Below, piece after piece: positions 27,016 to 35,040 of a DNA stretch of 64,000 nucleotides. Within the stretch, counting starts at the first letter, position 1, and each line of letters starts with the position of its first letter. Below the pieces are notes generated by a model that did no database searches, was not told the origin of the DNA, and saw only the letters and a program-made list of their open reading frames with translations. The position numbers and the translations under genes were made by a program. Source of the DNA: Pontibacillus halophilus JSM 076056 = DSM 19796 (GTDB taxonomy: Bacteria; Bacillota; Bacilli; Bacillales; BH030062); contig NZ_AULI01000005.1 of NCBI RefSeq assembly GCF_000425205.1, positions 124,001-188,000 of the forward strand, in the 5' to 3' direction.

Positions 27016-28026
27016 ATGGCGAAAACAGAAGAACTTTCAGGTCGACAGAAGGCTGCCGTACTTCTCATTTCTCTAGGTCCTGATGTAGCTGCCCAAGTTT
27101 ATAAGCATTTATCTGAAGAAGAGATGGAGAAGTTGACGCTTGAAATATCATCCGTTCGTAAAGTAGGAGCAAATCAAAAGGATGACATTATTGAACAATT
27201 CCATCAAATTGCTCTAGCTCAAGACTATATCACTCAAGGTGGAATTGGCTATGCCAAGACCGTGTTGGAGAAAGCGCTAGGAGAGAATGAGGCGAACACA
27301 ATTATTACACGTCTCACTTCCTCCCTACAGGTCAAACCGTTTGATTTCGCACGGAAAGCGGATCCATCTCAAATTTTAAATTTCATTCAGAATGAACACC
27401 CACAAACCATTGCACTCATTTTGTCTTATTTAGATTCGGAGCAGTCTGCAGGCATCCTATCAGAGCTTCCTCAAGAAATGCAGGCAGATATAGCGAGAAG
27501 AATTGCAACGATGGATTCCACATCTCCAGAAGTCATCAATGAAGTGGAACAGATTCTAGAAAGGAAGCTATCGACTACTGTTGCTCAGGATTATACACAA
27601 ACGGGTGGGATTGAATCAGTCGTTGAAGTCCTAAATGGTGTCGATCGCTCAACTGAACGAACGATTCTCGATGCTCTTGAAATTCAAGATCCAGAATTAG
27701 CAGAAGAGATTAAGAAACGTATGTTTGTCTTTGAAGACATTGTTACGCTTGATAATCGTGCAATTCAGCGCGTAATTAGAGAAGTTGAGAACGAAGACTT
27801 AATGTTGTCACTTAAAGTAGCAAGTGACGAAGTAAAGCAAGTGGTATTCAACAACATGTCGAACCGTATGGTGGAAACCTTTAATGAAGAAATGGAATTT
27901 ATGGGGCCAGTTCGATTGCGTGATGTGGAAGAAGCACAGACAAGGATTGTGACAATCATTCGAAGATTAGAAGAAATGGGCGAGATTGTTATCGCCCGTG
28001 GTGGAGGAGACGATATTATTGTCTAA
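27016..28026 (+). CDS. fliG: Flagellar motor switch protein FliG
   Basis: A 336-residue rotor protein that contacts FliF, FliM and the MotA stator. N-terminal, middle (EHPQTIALILSYL, near 126) and C-terminal armadillo-like domains are present. The charged torque helix near residues 270-300 is present, as is the end of the C-terminal domain at RRLEEMGEIVIARGG. An AAGGAGGAG site precedes it. It overlaps fliH by 8 bases. Confidence 0.97.
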   Translation: MAKTEELSGRQKAAVLLISLGPDVAAQVYKHLSEEEMEKLTLEISSVRKVGANQKDDIIEQFHQIALAQDYITQGGIGYAKTVLEKALGENEANTIITRLTSSLQVKPFDFARKADPSQILNFIQNEHPQTIALILSYLDSEQSAGILSELPQEMQADIARRIATMDSTSPEVINEVEQILERKLSTTVAQDYTQTGGIESVVEVLNGVDRSTERTILDALEIQDPELAEEIKKRMFVFEDIVTLDNRAIQRVIREVENEDLMLSLKVASDEVKQVVFNNMSNRMVETFNEEMEFMGPVRLRDVEEAQTRIVTIIRRLEEMGEIVIARGGGDDIIV

Positions 28027-28801
28027 CTCATCCCGCTCTGTTCAGCCGAAAGTCATCGGGATTAAACCCGTTCTTCTTGAAGAGCGAGCGCCTATTGAAA
28101 CGGAACGTTCAAAAGAAGAACTCGTACAAGAGGCTGAACAGGCTAAGGAACACGCGCAACTTCACTTGCAACAGGCAAGAGAGGAAGCAGAGAGAATAAA
28201 AGAGCAAGCTTTGGCTGATGCCAATGCTGAACGCGAGAAATGGGAGCAGGAACGAGAGAGAGTTGTGGAGCTTGCGAAGGATGAGGGCTACCAAATTGGC
28301 TACGAGCGAGGGAGAGAGGCTGCACATCAAGAATATGAACGGCTCCTAGATGATGCAAGGAACATCGTTGCACAATCTAAGGTTCAACATGATGAAAAAG
28401 TAGAATCAGCCGAAGAAACGATCTTGCAAATGTCCTTTAATTTAGCCTCTCATTTAATGAAGCAAACGTTGGATGAGCGTCCTGAAGCCTTTACGTCTAT
28501 CGTGCGAGCAGCGATTCATGAAGTGAAAGAACAGGAAAGTGTTAGTTTATATGTTCATCCGAACTTCTACTATTCCTTGCTTCAACATAAAGAAGAGTTC
28601 CAGCAAATGCTTGATCACCAATTAGACTTAGCTATCTATCCGAAAGAAGGGGAATCAGTATATTTATGTATTTTAGAGACTCCGTTTGGACGGATTGAGG
28701 CGAGTCTTGATAGTCAGTTGAATGAATTAAGGGATTCATTATTTTCAATCTTAGAGGAGGTACGTTCAAGTGAAGGTCAATCAACTCTTTCAACATATTG
28801 A
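28019..28801 (+). CDS. fliH: Flagellar export apparatus protein FliH
   Basis: A 260-residue peripheral stalk protein that inhibits and places the FliI ATPase. The start is TTG 28019, 9 bases after GGAGGAG and overlapping the end of fliG, giving MSNSSRSVQPKVIGIK. A longer reading from 27986 lies inside fliG and lacks a site. Residues about 30-110 form a Glu/Gln-rich coiled coil. The C-terminal domain (FGRIEASLDSQLNELRDSL) resembles the ATP-synthase delta subunit, as in the family. Confidence 0.9.
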   Translation: MSNSSRSVQPKVIGIKPVLLEERAPIETERSKEELVQEAEQAKEHAQLHLQQAREEAERIKEQALADANAEREKWEQERERVVELAKDEGYQIGYERGREAAHQEYERLLDDARNIVAQSKVQHDEKVESAEETILQMSFNLASHLMKQTLDERPEAFTSIVRAAIHEVKEQESVSLYVHPNFYYSLLQHKEEFQQMLDHQLDLAIYPKEGESVYLCILETPFGRIEASLDSQLNELRDSLFSILEEVRSSEGQSTLSTY

Positions 28802-30095
28802 CCAAATTGATACGTATAAACGCTACGGGAAAATTCATCGCGTTGTTGGGCTAATGATCGAATCGAAAGGTCCAGAGGCAAGTGTTGGTGATGTTTGTCT
28901 CATTCATTCAAGTTCTCGTCACGGTGAGAAAATTATGGCAGAAGTAGTTGGGTTTCATAACGAGAACGTTCTCTTAATGCCTTATTCAACGATCCAAGAT
29001 ATAGCACCAGGCTGTCTTGTCGAAGCTACAGGTGAACCCCTTCAAGTCAAGGTGGGTCCGGAGTTAATCGGTGAAGTATTGGATGCGATTGGTCGACCGT
29101 TAACAGGAGGGGCGTTGCCAAAGGGATTGAAGGATTACCCCACTGACCAAATGCCACCTAACCCGCTTTCAAGGCCACCGATAGAAGAACCGATACAAGT
29201 AGGTGTGAGAGCCATTGATAGCTTACTTACGGTTGGCAAAGGTCAACGTATTGGGATTTTCGCAGGGAGTGGGGTAGGGAAGAGTACAATGATGGGGATG
29301 ATTGCTAGAAATAGTACAGCAGACCTGAATGTCATTGCTTTAATTGGAGAGCGCGGTCGTGAAGTGAGAGAGTTTATTGAGAAAGACCTTGGCGAAGAAG
29401 GACTTAAAAAGTCGATTGTCGTCGTAGCAACCTCTGACCAGCCGGCACTTATGCGAATAAAAGGAGCCTACACCGCAACTGCTATTAGTGAATATTTCCG
29501 TGACCTTGGGTATAACGTCAATCTCATGCTCGACTCCATCACACGTGTTGCGATGGCACAGCGGGAGGTTGGTTTAGCTACAGGCGAGCCACCTACTACG
29601 AAAGGCTACACGCCATCCGTATTCGCCATCTTGCCAAAGCTTTTAGAGCGCACCGGTACGAATCATAACGGGACGATAACAGCTTTTTATACGGTCTTAG
29701 TCGACGGTGACGATATGAATGAGCCAATCGCGGATACCGTACGTGGAATCCTTGACGGACATTTCGTATTAGACAGAAGAATCGCAGAACAAGGTCGTTA
29801 CCCGGCTCTCGATGTATTAAAGTCGATTAGTCGTGTGATGAAAGGAATTACGAGCGAAGAACATCAACAAGCTGCAACTGAGGTCCGTCAACTACTGGCT
29901 ACCTACGAAGAAAACCAAGAGCTTATTCAAATTGGTGCCTATAAGAAGGGGACAAGTCGGGAAATTGACCGAGCTATTCACTATCATCCAAGTATTATTC
30001 AATTTCTTAAACAAGGAATCCATGAGCAAGTGACGCATCAAGAAACGTTGAATCACATGTTTGAATTACTTAGGGGGAATAAAGTAAATGGCTAG
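28770..30095 (+). CDS. fliI: Flagellum-specific ATPase FliI
   Basis: A 441-residue hexameric ATPase of flagellar protein export, related to F1-ATPase beta. The start is GTG 28770 with AGAGGAGG 9 bases upstream, inside the fliH end (32-base overlap). Walker A is GIFAGSGVGKS near 163-173, and LMLDSITRVAMAQREVG carries the Walker B region. The C-terminal domain is intact. Confidence 0.97.
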   Translation: MKVNQLFQHIDQIDTYKRYGKIHRVVGLMIESKGPEASVGDVCLIHSSSRHGEKIMAEVVGFHNENVLLMPYSTIQDIAPGCLVEATGEPLQVKVGPELIGEVLDAIGRPLTGGALPKGLKDYPTDQMPPNPLSRPPIEEPIQVGVRAIDSLLTVGKGQRIGIFAGSGVGKSTMMGMIARNSTADLNVIALIGERGREVREFIEKDLGEEGLKKSIVVVATSDQPALMRIKGAYTATAISEYFRDLGYNVNLMLDSITRVAMAQREVGLATGEPPTTKGYTPSVFAILPKLLERTGTNHNGTITAFYTVLVDGDDMNEPIADTVRGILDGHFVLDRRIAEQGRYPALDVLKSISRVMKGITSEEHQQAATEVRQLLATYEENQELIQIGAYKKGTSREIDRAIHYHPSIIQFLKQGIHEQVTHQETLNHMFELLRGNKVNG

Positions 30096-30528
30096 TTTGG
30101 CTACGTTCCATCGGTTATTGGACGTACAAGAACAACGTAAATTAGAAGTCCAACAGGAATATCAGACAGCACAAGAACAATTTGAGGACGTCGCGACCCA
30201 GTTGTATACGCTGTTGAAGAAGAAAGAGCAAGCCGAAGCACGTTATGAACAAACGTTACAGACTGGGTTGTCAATTACAACTATTCAAGAAACAGTGGAT
30301 TATATCAGTCGTTTAGAAGGTCAAATTGCATCGCTACAAGGCAGTGTGCAACAAGCGAGGCAACACATGAATGACCAACATGTAGCACTTCAAGAAGCAC
30401 ATGTAGACACGAAGAAATACGAAAAGTTAATCCAAAATAAAGTCGAGAAGCAGCGTCAATCAGAGCTGTATTATGAAAAACAGCAGATGGATGAGATATC
30501 TGTACAGCAATTCTTAAGTCAAAGTTAG
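30088..30528 (+). CDS. fliJ: Flagellar export chaperone FliJ
   Basis: A 146-residue, almost wholly coiled-coil protein that sits in the FliI ring and links it to FlhA. Length is close to B. subtilis FliJ (147). The start is ATG 30088, overlapping fliI by 8 bases. It has a high Gln/Glu content and no membrane segment. The call rests on coiled coil, size and position. Confidence 0.9.
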   Translation: MASLATFHRLLDVQEQRKLEVQQEYQTAQEQFEDVATQLYTLLKKKEQAEARYEQTLQTGLSITTIQETVDYISRLEGQIASLQGSVQQARQHMNDQHVALQEAHVDTKKYEKLIQNKVEKQRQSELYYEKQQMDEISVQQFLSQS

Positions 30529-30535
30529 GTGAGCA

Positions 30536-31132
30536 ATGATGGCCACAGAAGGTAAGGTAGGCTCTGAAAGGAAAACGGGCAAGTTTCAATGGTTTTTGTT
30601 CGTTGTACTAATTCCTACAATCTTTGCATTGTCGCTACTCGTAATTGTGCTAACCATCGCCGGGGTAAATGTATTCGATGAAGCTCAAAAATTAGGAAAG
30701 TCGATACCGGGAATTTCTCAAATGGCAAGTGGTGAGGAAGAGCGTGAGCAAAGTGAAAATGGAAATACAGAGCTAAAAGCACAAATACAAGACCAAAAAG
30801 CACAAATCGATACGCTTCAATCACAAATTGACGTAAAAGACCAGAAAGTAAAAGACTTGAATGCCCGCATTGAACAGCTGAACAAACAACTCGAGTCAAG
30901 TGCCACTTCTTCAGAGGAAACAAAAGCTGAGATCAAAGAAGTTTCCTCAGCTTACGAAAAGATGGAACCTGAACGAGCTGCAGCAATCTTGTCCAATTTA
31001 GGTCAAGAAGAGGCAGTACTGATCTTAACGAATCTATCTAGCGATGAAAGAGGTAAGGTTCTCGAACAAATGCCTGCCGATCAAGCTGCATCATTAACCA
31101 ATGCCATGGTTGAAGAAGTGAATGGCGGCTAA
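30536..31132 (+). CDS. ylxF: MotE family protein (YlxF), MgtE-N-like domain
   Basis: A 198-residue single-pass membrane protein. A membrane helix covers about residues 18-42, and a coiled coil follows at about 70-130. A C-terminal helical domain resembles the MgtE N-domain (ERAAAILSNLGQEEAVLIL). B. subtilis YlxF is at the same place between fliJ and fliK. In other bacteria MotE is a chaperone for the stator protein MotC. Its role in Bacillus is not settled. Two tandem ATGs (30536 and 30539) follow TAGGTGAG. Confidence 0.85.
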   Translation: MMATEGKVGSERKTGKFQWFLFVVLIPTIFALSLLVIVLTIAGVNVFDEAQKLGKSIPGISQMASGEEEREQSENGNTELKAQIQDQKAQIDTLQSQIDVKDQKVKDLNARIEQLNKQLESSATSSEETKAEIKEVSSAYEKMEPERAAAILSNLGQEEAVLILTNLSSDERGKVLEQMPADQAASLTNAMVEEVNGG

Positions 31133-31173
31133 TCCTCTATGTACAAATCTAGAAAGGAGGTGACAACGCGCCG

Positions 31174-32613
31174 ATGAATGCCATTACAGCGATAATTGCT
31201 ACTGGAAATACACCTAACCGTGTGTTACCCGTTCAACAGCAAGGTGAAACCTCTTCTTTTGGGAATAGATTTAATTCCTTACTTGAAGGGATGCCTAAAG
31301 GCGAAAAGGGGAGTATGGAAACTGTATTAAAGGATTTAGTAGGTGTACTCCAATCCTTATCTCCTGAAGCGCTTGAAAAGGTTCAAAACTTGCTTCAAGG
31401 AAACATGGAGGGCATGGGAGACCATGCTAAGAAGTTGTTGTCTTTATTTCAATCGTTACCAAATCCAATCGTGCAACAACTCAATCAGCTAACACAAGCG
31501 ACTAGCGAACGCTCATCTTCTTTCGAGTTGTCTCTTATGGACGGAGAGAGGATAGAGTTATCTAGTGAAGATGTCACATCACTTCAACAGTTTTTAGCTG
31601 GGTTGGAACGATTGGTAAGAGGTGAGGATGTCCTTGAAAATATGCCAGCAATGAATATTTCGAACCTGGAGCATTTAGGGCAAGTAGCCATACAACCCTT
31701 AACGTCTATAGACATGCATGCATCAAAAGAGGTTAAATTGACAGATTTAATCAACCAAGCTAAAGACTTGTTAGCTTCACTGAAGGACCAAGGTTCATTG
31801 AACGTAAAGGAACGCCAACAACTTCTTCATGTCATGAAAGATTTAGCTGCAATAATGAAGCAGCAGATGGGCGGAAGTGAGACAACCGATGGGAAAGGGA
31901 GCTTCTCAATTATTCTTAAAGAGCATGGCATGACATCTAAAGAAGCGAAGGTCATTGAACAAACGCTCTTTACGCTTGTATCTAAGGAAACGATGTCTAA
32001 AGGATATGTAACAGAATCAGTCGTTACGGGGAAAGACATTGGGAAATGGATGAAGGCGGTGCTACAACAAGAAACGACTTCTGCTACTCAGCTATCATGG
32101 TCCCAACAAGGCCAAGCCACTTCAGCAGCTATGCCGATGAGTCAAGTTGAGCAATTTGTCCTTCATACAAATAGCCCGAATCAAGCTGGACAAGCTCCAT
32201 CTAACAGTCAATTATTTGAGAAGTTTCAGCAACTCATCTCGAGTAGCCAATTTACAAAGGGATTACATGGAGGAAAAGAGTTGTCCATCGTATTAAGACC
32301 TGATCATTTAGGTTCGATGAACGTTAAGTTAACTCAAATGAATGGAGAAATGATGGTTAAGATTCTAGTAACCTCTCAAGCTTCGAAAGAGATGCTAGAA
32401 GGAAATATCCAACAACTCAGACATCTATTCTCTCCAAATCAGGTGGTTATCGAGAAGCAAGATGTTCTAAACTTCTCACAACAAGAGGCTGAACATGAAC
32501 AGCGTGAACAAGGGAAACAAGAACAACAGCATCACTCTCCCCATTCCCATGAGGAAGAACGAGAGGACTCATCCTCAACAAGCTTTGAGGAAATCTTAAA
32601 CGAACAGGTGTAG
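31174..32613 (+). CDS. fliK: Flagellar hook-length control protein FliK
   Basis: A 479-residue secreted ruler that switches export from hook to filament substrates by acting on FlhB. The N-terminal 360 residues are variable and Gln/Ser/Leu-rich. The Flg_hook domain is at about 360-440, with the core LRPDHLGSMNVKL and LRHLFSPNQVVIEK. The C-terminal tail is rich in His, Glu and Ser. A near-perfect AAAGGAGGTG site precedes it. A second protein with a similar C-terminal domain is encoded at 12259. Confidence 0.92.
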   Translation: MNAITAIIATGNTPNRVLPVQQQGETSSFGNRFNSLLEGMPKGEKGSMETVLKDLVGVLQSLSPEALEKVQNLLQGNMEGMGDHAKKLLSLFQSLPNPIVQQLNQLTQATSERSSSFELSLMDGERIELSSEDVTSLQQFLAGLERLVRGEDVLENMPAMNISNLEHLGQVAIQPLTSIDMHASKEVKLTDLINQAKDLLASLKDQGSLNVKERQQLLHVMKDLAAIMKQQMGGSETTDGKGSFSIILKEHGMTSKEAKVIEQTLFTLVSKETMSKGYVTESVVTGKDIGKWMKAVLQQETTSATQLSWSQQGQATSAAMPMSQVEQFVLHTNSPNQAGQAPSNSQLFEKFQQLISSSQFTKGLHGGKELSIVLRPDHLGSMNVKLTQMNGEMMVKILVTSQASKEMLEGNIQQLRHLFSPNQVVIEKQDVLNFSQQEAEHEQREQGKQEQQHHSPHSHEEEREDSSSTSFEEILNEQV

Positions 32614-32623
32614 GTGAATTTCA

Positions 32624-33070
32624 TTGACTACTATTGACCCAAGTTTACTGTTAACGAGTCAAACGTCTACGAAATCCGTAAGTTCCAATATGGCCAGTGG
32701 TCTAGATAAAGATGAATTTCTCAACCTCTTATTAACAGAGCTTAAGAATCAAGACCCAACTAGTCCTATGGATACCAATAAGTTCGTCGACCAGATGGCT
32801 ACATTTTCTCAGCTTGAGCAGTCCATGAACATGGCATCTTCAATTGAGCGGTTAGTGCAGTCACAATCCTATCAATCGGTAGCGCAGTATAGTTCTATGT
32901 TAGGTAACACCGTTCAATATAATGAACGTGATGGCGAAGGAAATACAACGGTTGCTTCAGGAATCGTTCAAGCCGTTTCAAAGAAAGAAGACCAAATCTA
33001 TTTCGAACTAGAGAATGGTGCGAAGATTGTGAGTGAAGAGGTTGTACGCCTGAGCGGTGAATCGGAATAA
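32624..33070 (+). CDS. flgD: Flagellar hook capping protein FlgD
   Basis: A 148-residue scaffold for hook assembly. The start is TTG 32624 behind TAGGTGA. The conserved N-terminal stretch LDKDEFLNLLLTELKNQDP is near 28-46 and FVDQMATFSQLEQ near 54-66. Short for the family but typical of Bacillus (about 140 residues); the large tandem beta domains of enteric FlgD are absent. Confidence 0.95.
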   Translation: MTTIDPSLLLTSQTSTKSVSSNMASGLDKDEFLNLLLTELKNQDPTSPMDTNKFVDQMATFSQLEQSMNMASSIERLVQSQSYQSVAQYSSMLGNTVQYNERDGEGNTTVASGIVQAVSKKEDQIYFELENGAKIVSEEVVRLSGESE

Positions 33071-33085
33071 GAAAGAAGTGGGGAG

Positions 33086-33457
33086 ATGGTGGATCGCTTA
33101 CATCCGTTGCATCAGCAATCGATGCAATACCATTCAGTCCGAAATCAACCGAGAACGACCGAAAAGAACACATTCAAAGAGGTATTGGCACAAACAGAAG
33201 ACCTTCAGTTTTCTAAGCATGCTCAGACGAGGATGAAGCAAAGAGGCATTGCACTGTCGCTTGAACAGGTCAATCTATTAAATGAAAAGATGGTAGAAGC
33301 GAAATCAAAAGGGGTTACGGAATCTCTCGTGCTTACAAAAGACGCTGCCTTAATCGTCAACACCCATAAACGTACAGTCATTACTGCCATGTCACGTGGG
33401 GAAGCCGACGCTCACATCTTCACAAATATTAACGGAACGATCTTATTAAACAAATAG
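33086..33457 (+). CDS. Flagellar operon protein, TIGR02530 family
   Basis: A 123-residue protein of unknown function. Residues about 45-120 match the family pattern FSKHAQTRMKQRGI, then KGVTESLVLTKDAALIVN, VITAM and IFTNINGTILL. The first 40 residues are polar and probably disordered. It is found between flgD and the hook gene in many Firmicutes, which suggests a role in hook formation. No signal peptide or membrane segment is seen. The ribosome site is weak (AAGTGGGGAG), 15 bases after flgD. Confidence 0.85.
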   Translation: MVDRLHPLHQQSMQYHSVRNQPRTTEKNTFKEVLAQTEDLQFSKHAQTRMKQRGIALSLEQVNLLNEKMVEAKSKGVTESLVLTKDAALIVNTHKRTVITAMSRGEADAHIFTNINGTILLNK

Positions 33458-33530
33458 GCTGGACCATAATGGAGGCCTAGGGGCTGTGGAATGATGGAAG
33501 CAGTCACTATTAAAAAGGGGAGATTTATTC

Positions 33531-34331
33531 ATGTTACGTTCTCTATACTCTGGTATTTCTGGTATGGGCGGATTCAAGACGCAACTCGACACGATTGGTA
33601 ACAATATCGCCAACGTGAATACGACTGGCTATAAAAAAGCACGTACATCATTTGAAGATATGTTTAGCCAGACAATGAGCGCGGCAAACTCTGCAGCGAA
33701 TGGTCTTGGTGGGACGAACCCAGTCCAAGTAGGCTTAGGAAGTTCTGTTGGGTCAATTGATACCATTAACACGCAAGGTTCTTTCCAGACGACTGGCCGT
33801 ACGTTGGATTTGGCGTTAGATGGTGATGGGATGTTTAAGTTAGCTGAGTGGAATGGTGCTGCAGTTAATCCAACTTATACTCGTGCTGGGAACTTTTATC
33901 TGGACGAGGATGGCTATATGGTGAACGGAAACGGTAAGTATGTAATTGGGGATAATGGTCGGATTGAAATCCCAACAACTACTCAAAGTTTCAGCATAGG
34001 CAATGACGGCACGATTACCATTGTAGACCAAGATGGTAATGCTACTTCAAATCAACAGATCCAAGTTTCTAACTTCGCAAATGAAGCAGGCTTAAATAAG
34101 GTTGGCGGAAACGAATACGCCGTATCCAACAACTCCGGTGTTGAGAATCTAAATGCCCCAGGCACGAACGGCAACGGCTCCATTGTTTCCGGCGCACTTG
34201 AAATGTCGAACGTAGACCTAGCCGAAGAACTGACAAGCATGATTACAGCACAACGTGGGTTCCAAGCTAACACAAGAATCATTACAACTTCAGATGAAAT
34301 CCTCCAAGAGCTTGTAAACTTGAAACGATAA
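33531..34331 (+). CDS. flgE: Flagellar hook protein FlgE
   Basis: A 266-residue hook subunit, close in length and sequence to B. subtilis FlgE (formerly FlgG). N-terminus MLRSLYSGISGM and GNNIANVNTTGYKKAR carry the rod/hook signature. The C-terminus MSNVDLAEELTSMITAQRGFQ and LQELVNLKR is the matching export and polymerisation end. It is much shorter than enteric FlgE, and some annotators would call it FlgG. Its place next to flgD, fliK and swrD supports hook protein. Confidence 0.93.
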   Translation: MLRSLYSGISGMGGFKTQLDTIGNNIANVNTTGYKKARTSFEDMFSQTMSAANSAANGLGGTNPVQVGLGSSVGSIDTINTQGSFQTTGRTLDLALDGDGMFKLAEWNGAAVNPTYTRAGNFYLDEDGYMVNGNGKYVIGDNGRIEIPTTTQSFSIGNDGTITIVDQDGNATSNQQIQVSNFANEAGLNKVGGNEYAVSNNSGVENLNAPGTNGNGSIVSGALEMSNVDLAEELTSMITAQRGFQANTRIITTSDEILQELVNLKR

Positions 34332-34349
34332 CATAAAGGGGGCAGGGAG

Positions 34350-34385
34350 TTGAACGGAGGCGTTTTGCTCCCTATATCACTATGA
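34350..34385 (+). CDS. Possible 11-residue leader peptide coupled to swrD
   Basis: TTG 34350 opens an 11-codon frame, MNGGVLLPISL. Its stop TGA (34383-34385) overlaps the swrD ATG (34382-34384) as ATGA. AAAGGGGG (34335-34342) lies 7 bases before the TTG, ideal spacing. By contrast swrD itself has no ribosome site at normal distance; the nearest GGAGG is 21 bases upstream, inside this frame. The arrangement suggests that swrD translation depends on reading this leader. The ORF is too short to judge by codon use. Confidence 0.4.
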   Translation: MNGGVLLPISL

Positions 34386-34597
34386 TTTCTTTAACACGAT
34401 TAAACGGCCAATCCGTTACGGTCAATGCCATCTACATAGAAATGGTTGAATCCTTACCTGATACAACAATCACCCTATCGAATGGGCGAAAGTATTTTGT
34501 AACGGAAACAGAGGATGAGGTTACAAGACTCGTTAAACAGTTCTATCGTCAAGTAGGACTTGTTGGTGTACGAGCAGATGTGGAGGGTTCTTCTTGA
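34382..34597 (+). CDS. swrD: Flagellar protein SwrD (YlzI/FlbD family)
   Basis: A 71-residue FlbD-family protein, same length as B. subtilis SwrD, which raises flagellar motor power and is needed for swarming. The start MISLTRLNGQSVTVNAIYIE and the following SNGRKYFVTET are typical. There is no membrane segment. The ATG lacks a well-placed ribosome site and overlaps the stop of a possible 11-codon leader. A 6-bp hairpin (GGGAGT 34345-34350 with GCTCCC 34367-34372) encloses the only nearby GGAGG. The gene overlaps fliL by 4 bases. Confidence 0.93.
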   Translation: MISLTRLNGQSVTVNAIYIEMVESLPDTTITLSNGRKYFVTETEDEVTRLVKQFYRQVGLVGVRADVEGSS

Positions 34598-35016
34598 GTG
34601 GAAATGTAATGAAAACAATGATTATCGCACTGGTCGGCATCACAGTTGTCGGGGTGGTAGCACTTATATTCGTATTAAATATGGACCGAGACCAAGCAGC
34701 TGGTGAGGGGCGCTCCATTGATGAAGTCGTTGAGGCTTCTTTCGAAACGGAAGAACTAACAACAGACTTGAAGGATGATCGCTTTGTGAGAGTTCAATTT
34801 CAAATTGTAACAGACAACAAAGCGGCTAAAGAAGAATTGCAAAAGAGAGAGTTCCAGCTACAGAACATTCTAATTAAAGAATTATCCAAAATGGATGTAA
34901 AAGAATTTAAGACTGGAATTTCTAACCTTGAATCTATGATAAAATCAAAGCTTAATGAATTGATGGACGAAGGTAAGGTTACGGATGTGTATACCATTAC
35001 AAAGGTATTGCAATAA
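34594..35016 (+). CDS. fliL: Flagellar basal-body-associated protein FliL
   Basis: A 140-residue single-pass membrane protein around the motor that supports stator function. The start is TTG 34594, overlapping the swrD stop (TTGA), with GGAGGG 8 bases upstream. An ATG 15 bases later lacks a site. The membrane helix spans about residues 8-28. The extracytoplasmic part contains RFVRVQFQIVTDN, and the C-terminus DVYTITKVLQ fits the family. Confidence 0.93.
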   Translation: MSGNVMKTMIIALVGITVVGVVALIFVLNMDRDQAAGEGRSIDEVVEASFETEELTTDLKDDRFVRVQFQIVTDNKAAKEELQKREFQLQNILIKELSKMDVKEFKTGISNLESMIKSKLNELMDEGKVTDVYTITKVLQ

Positions 35017-35040
35017 GAGCCGCCTGCAGGGAGGTGACGA

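Noticed and set aside
27986-28018. Longer fliH reading frame starting inside fliG
   Set aside because: The frame extends upstream to 27986, but the only strong ribosome site (GGAGGAG at 28003-28009) points to TTG 28019, which also gives the family-like N-terminus.
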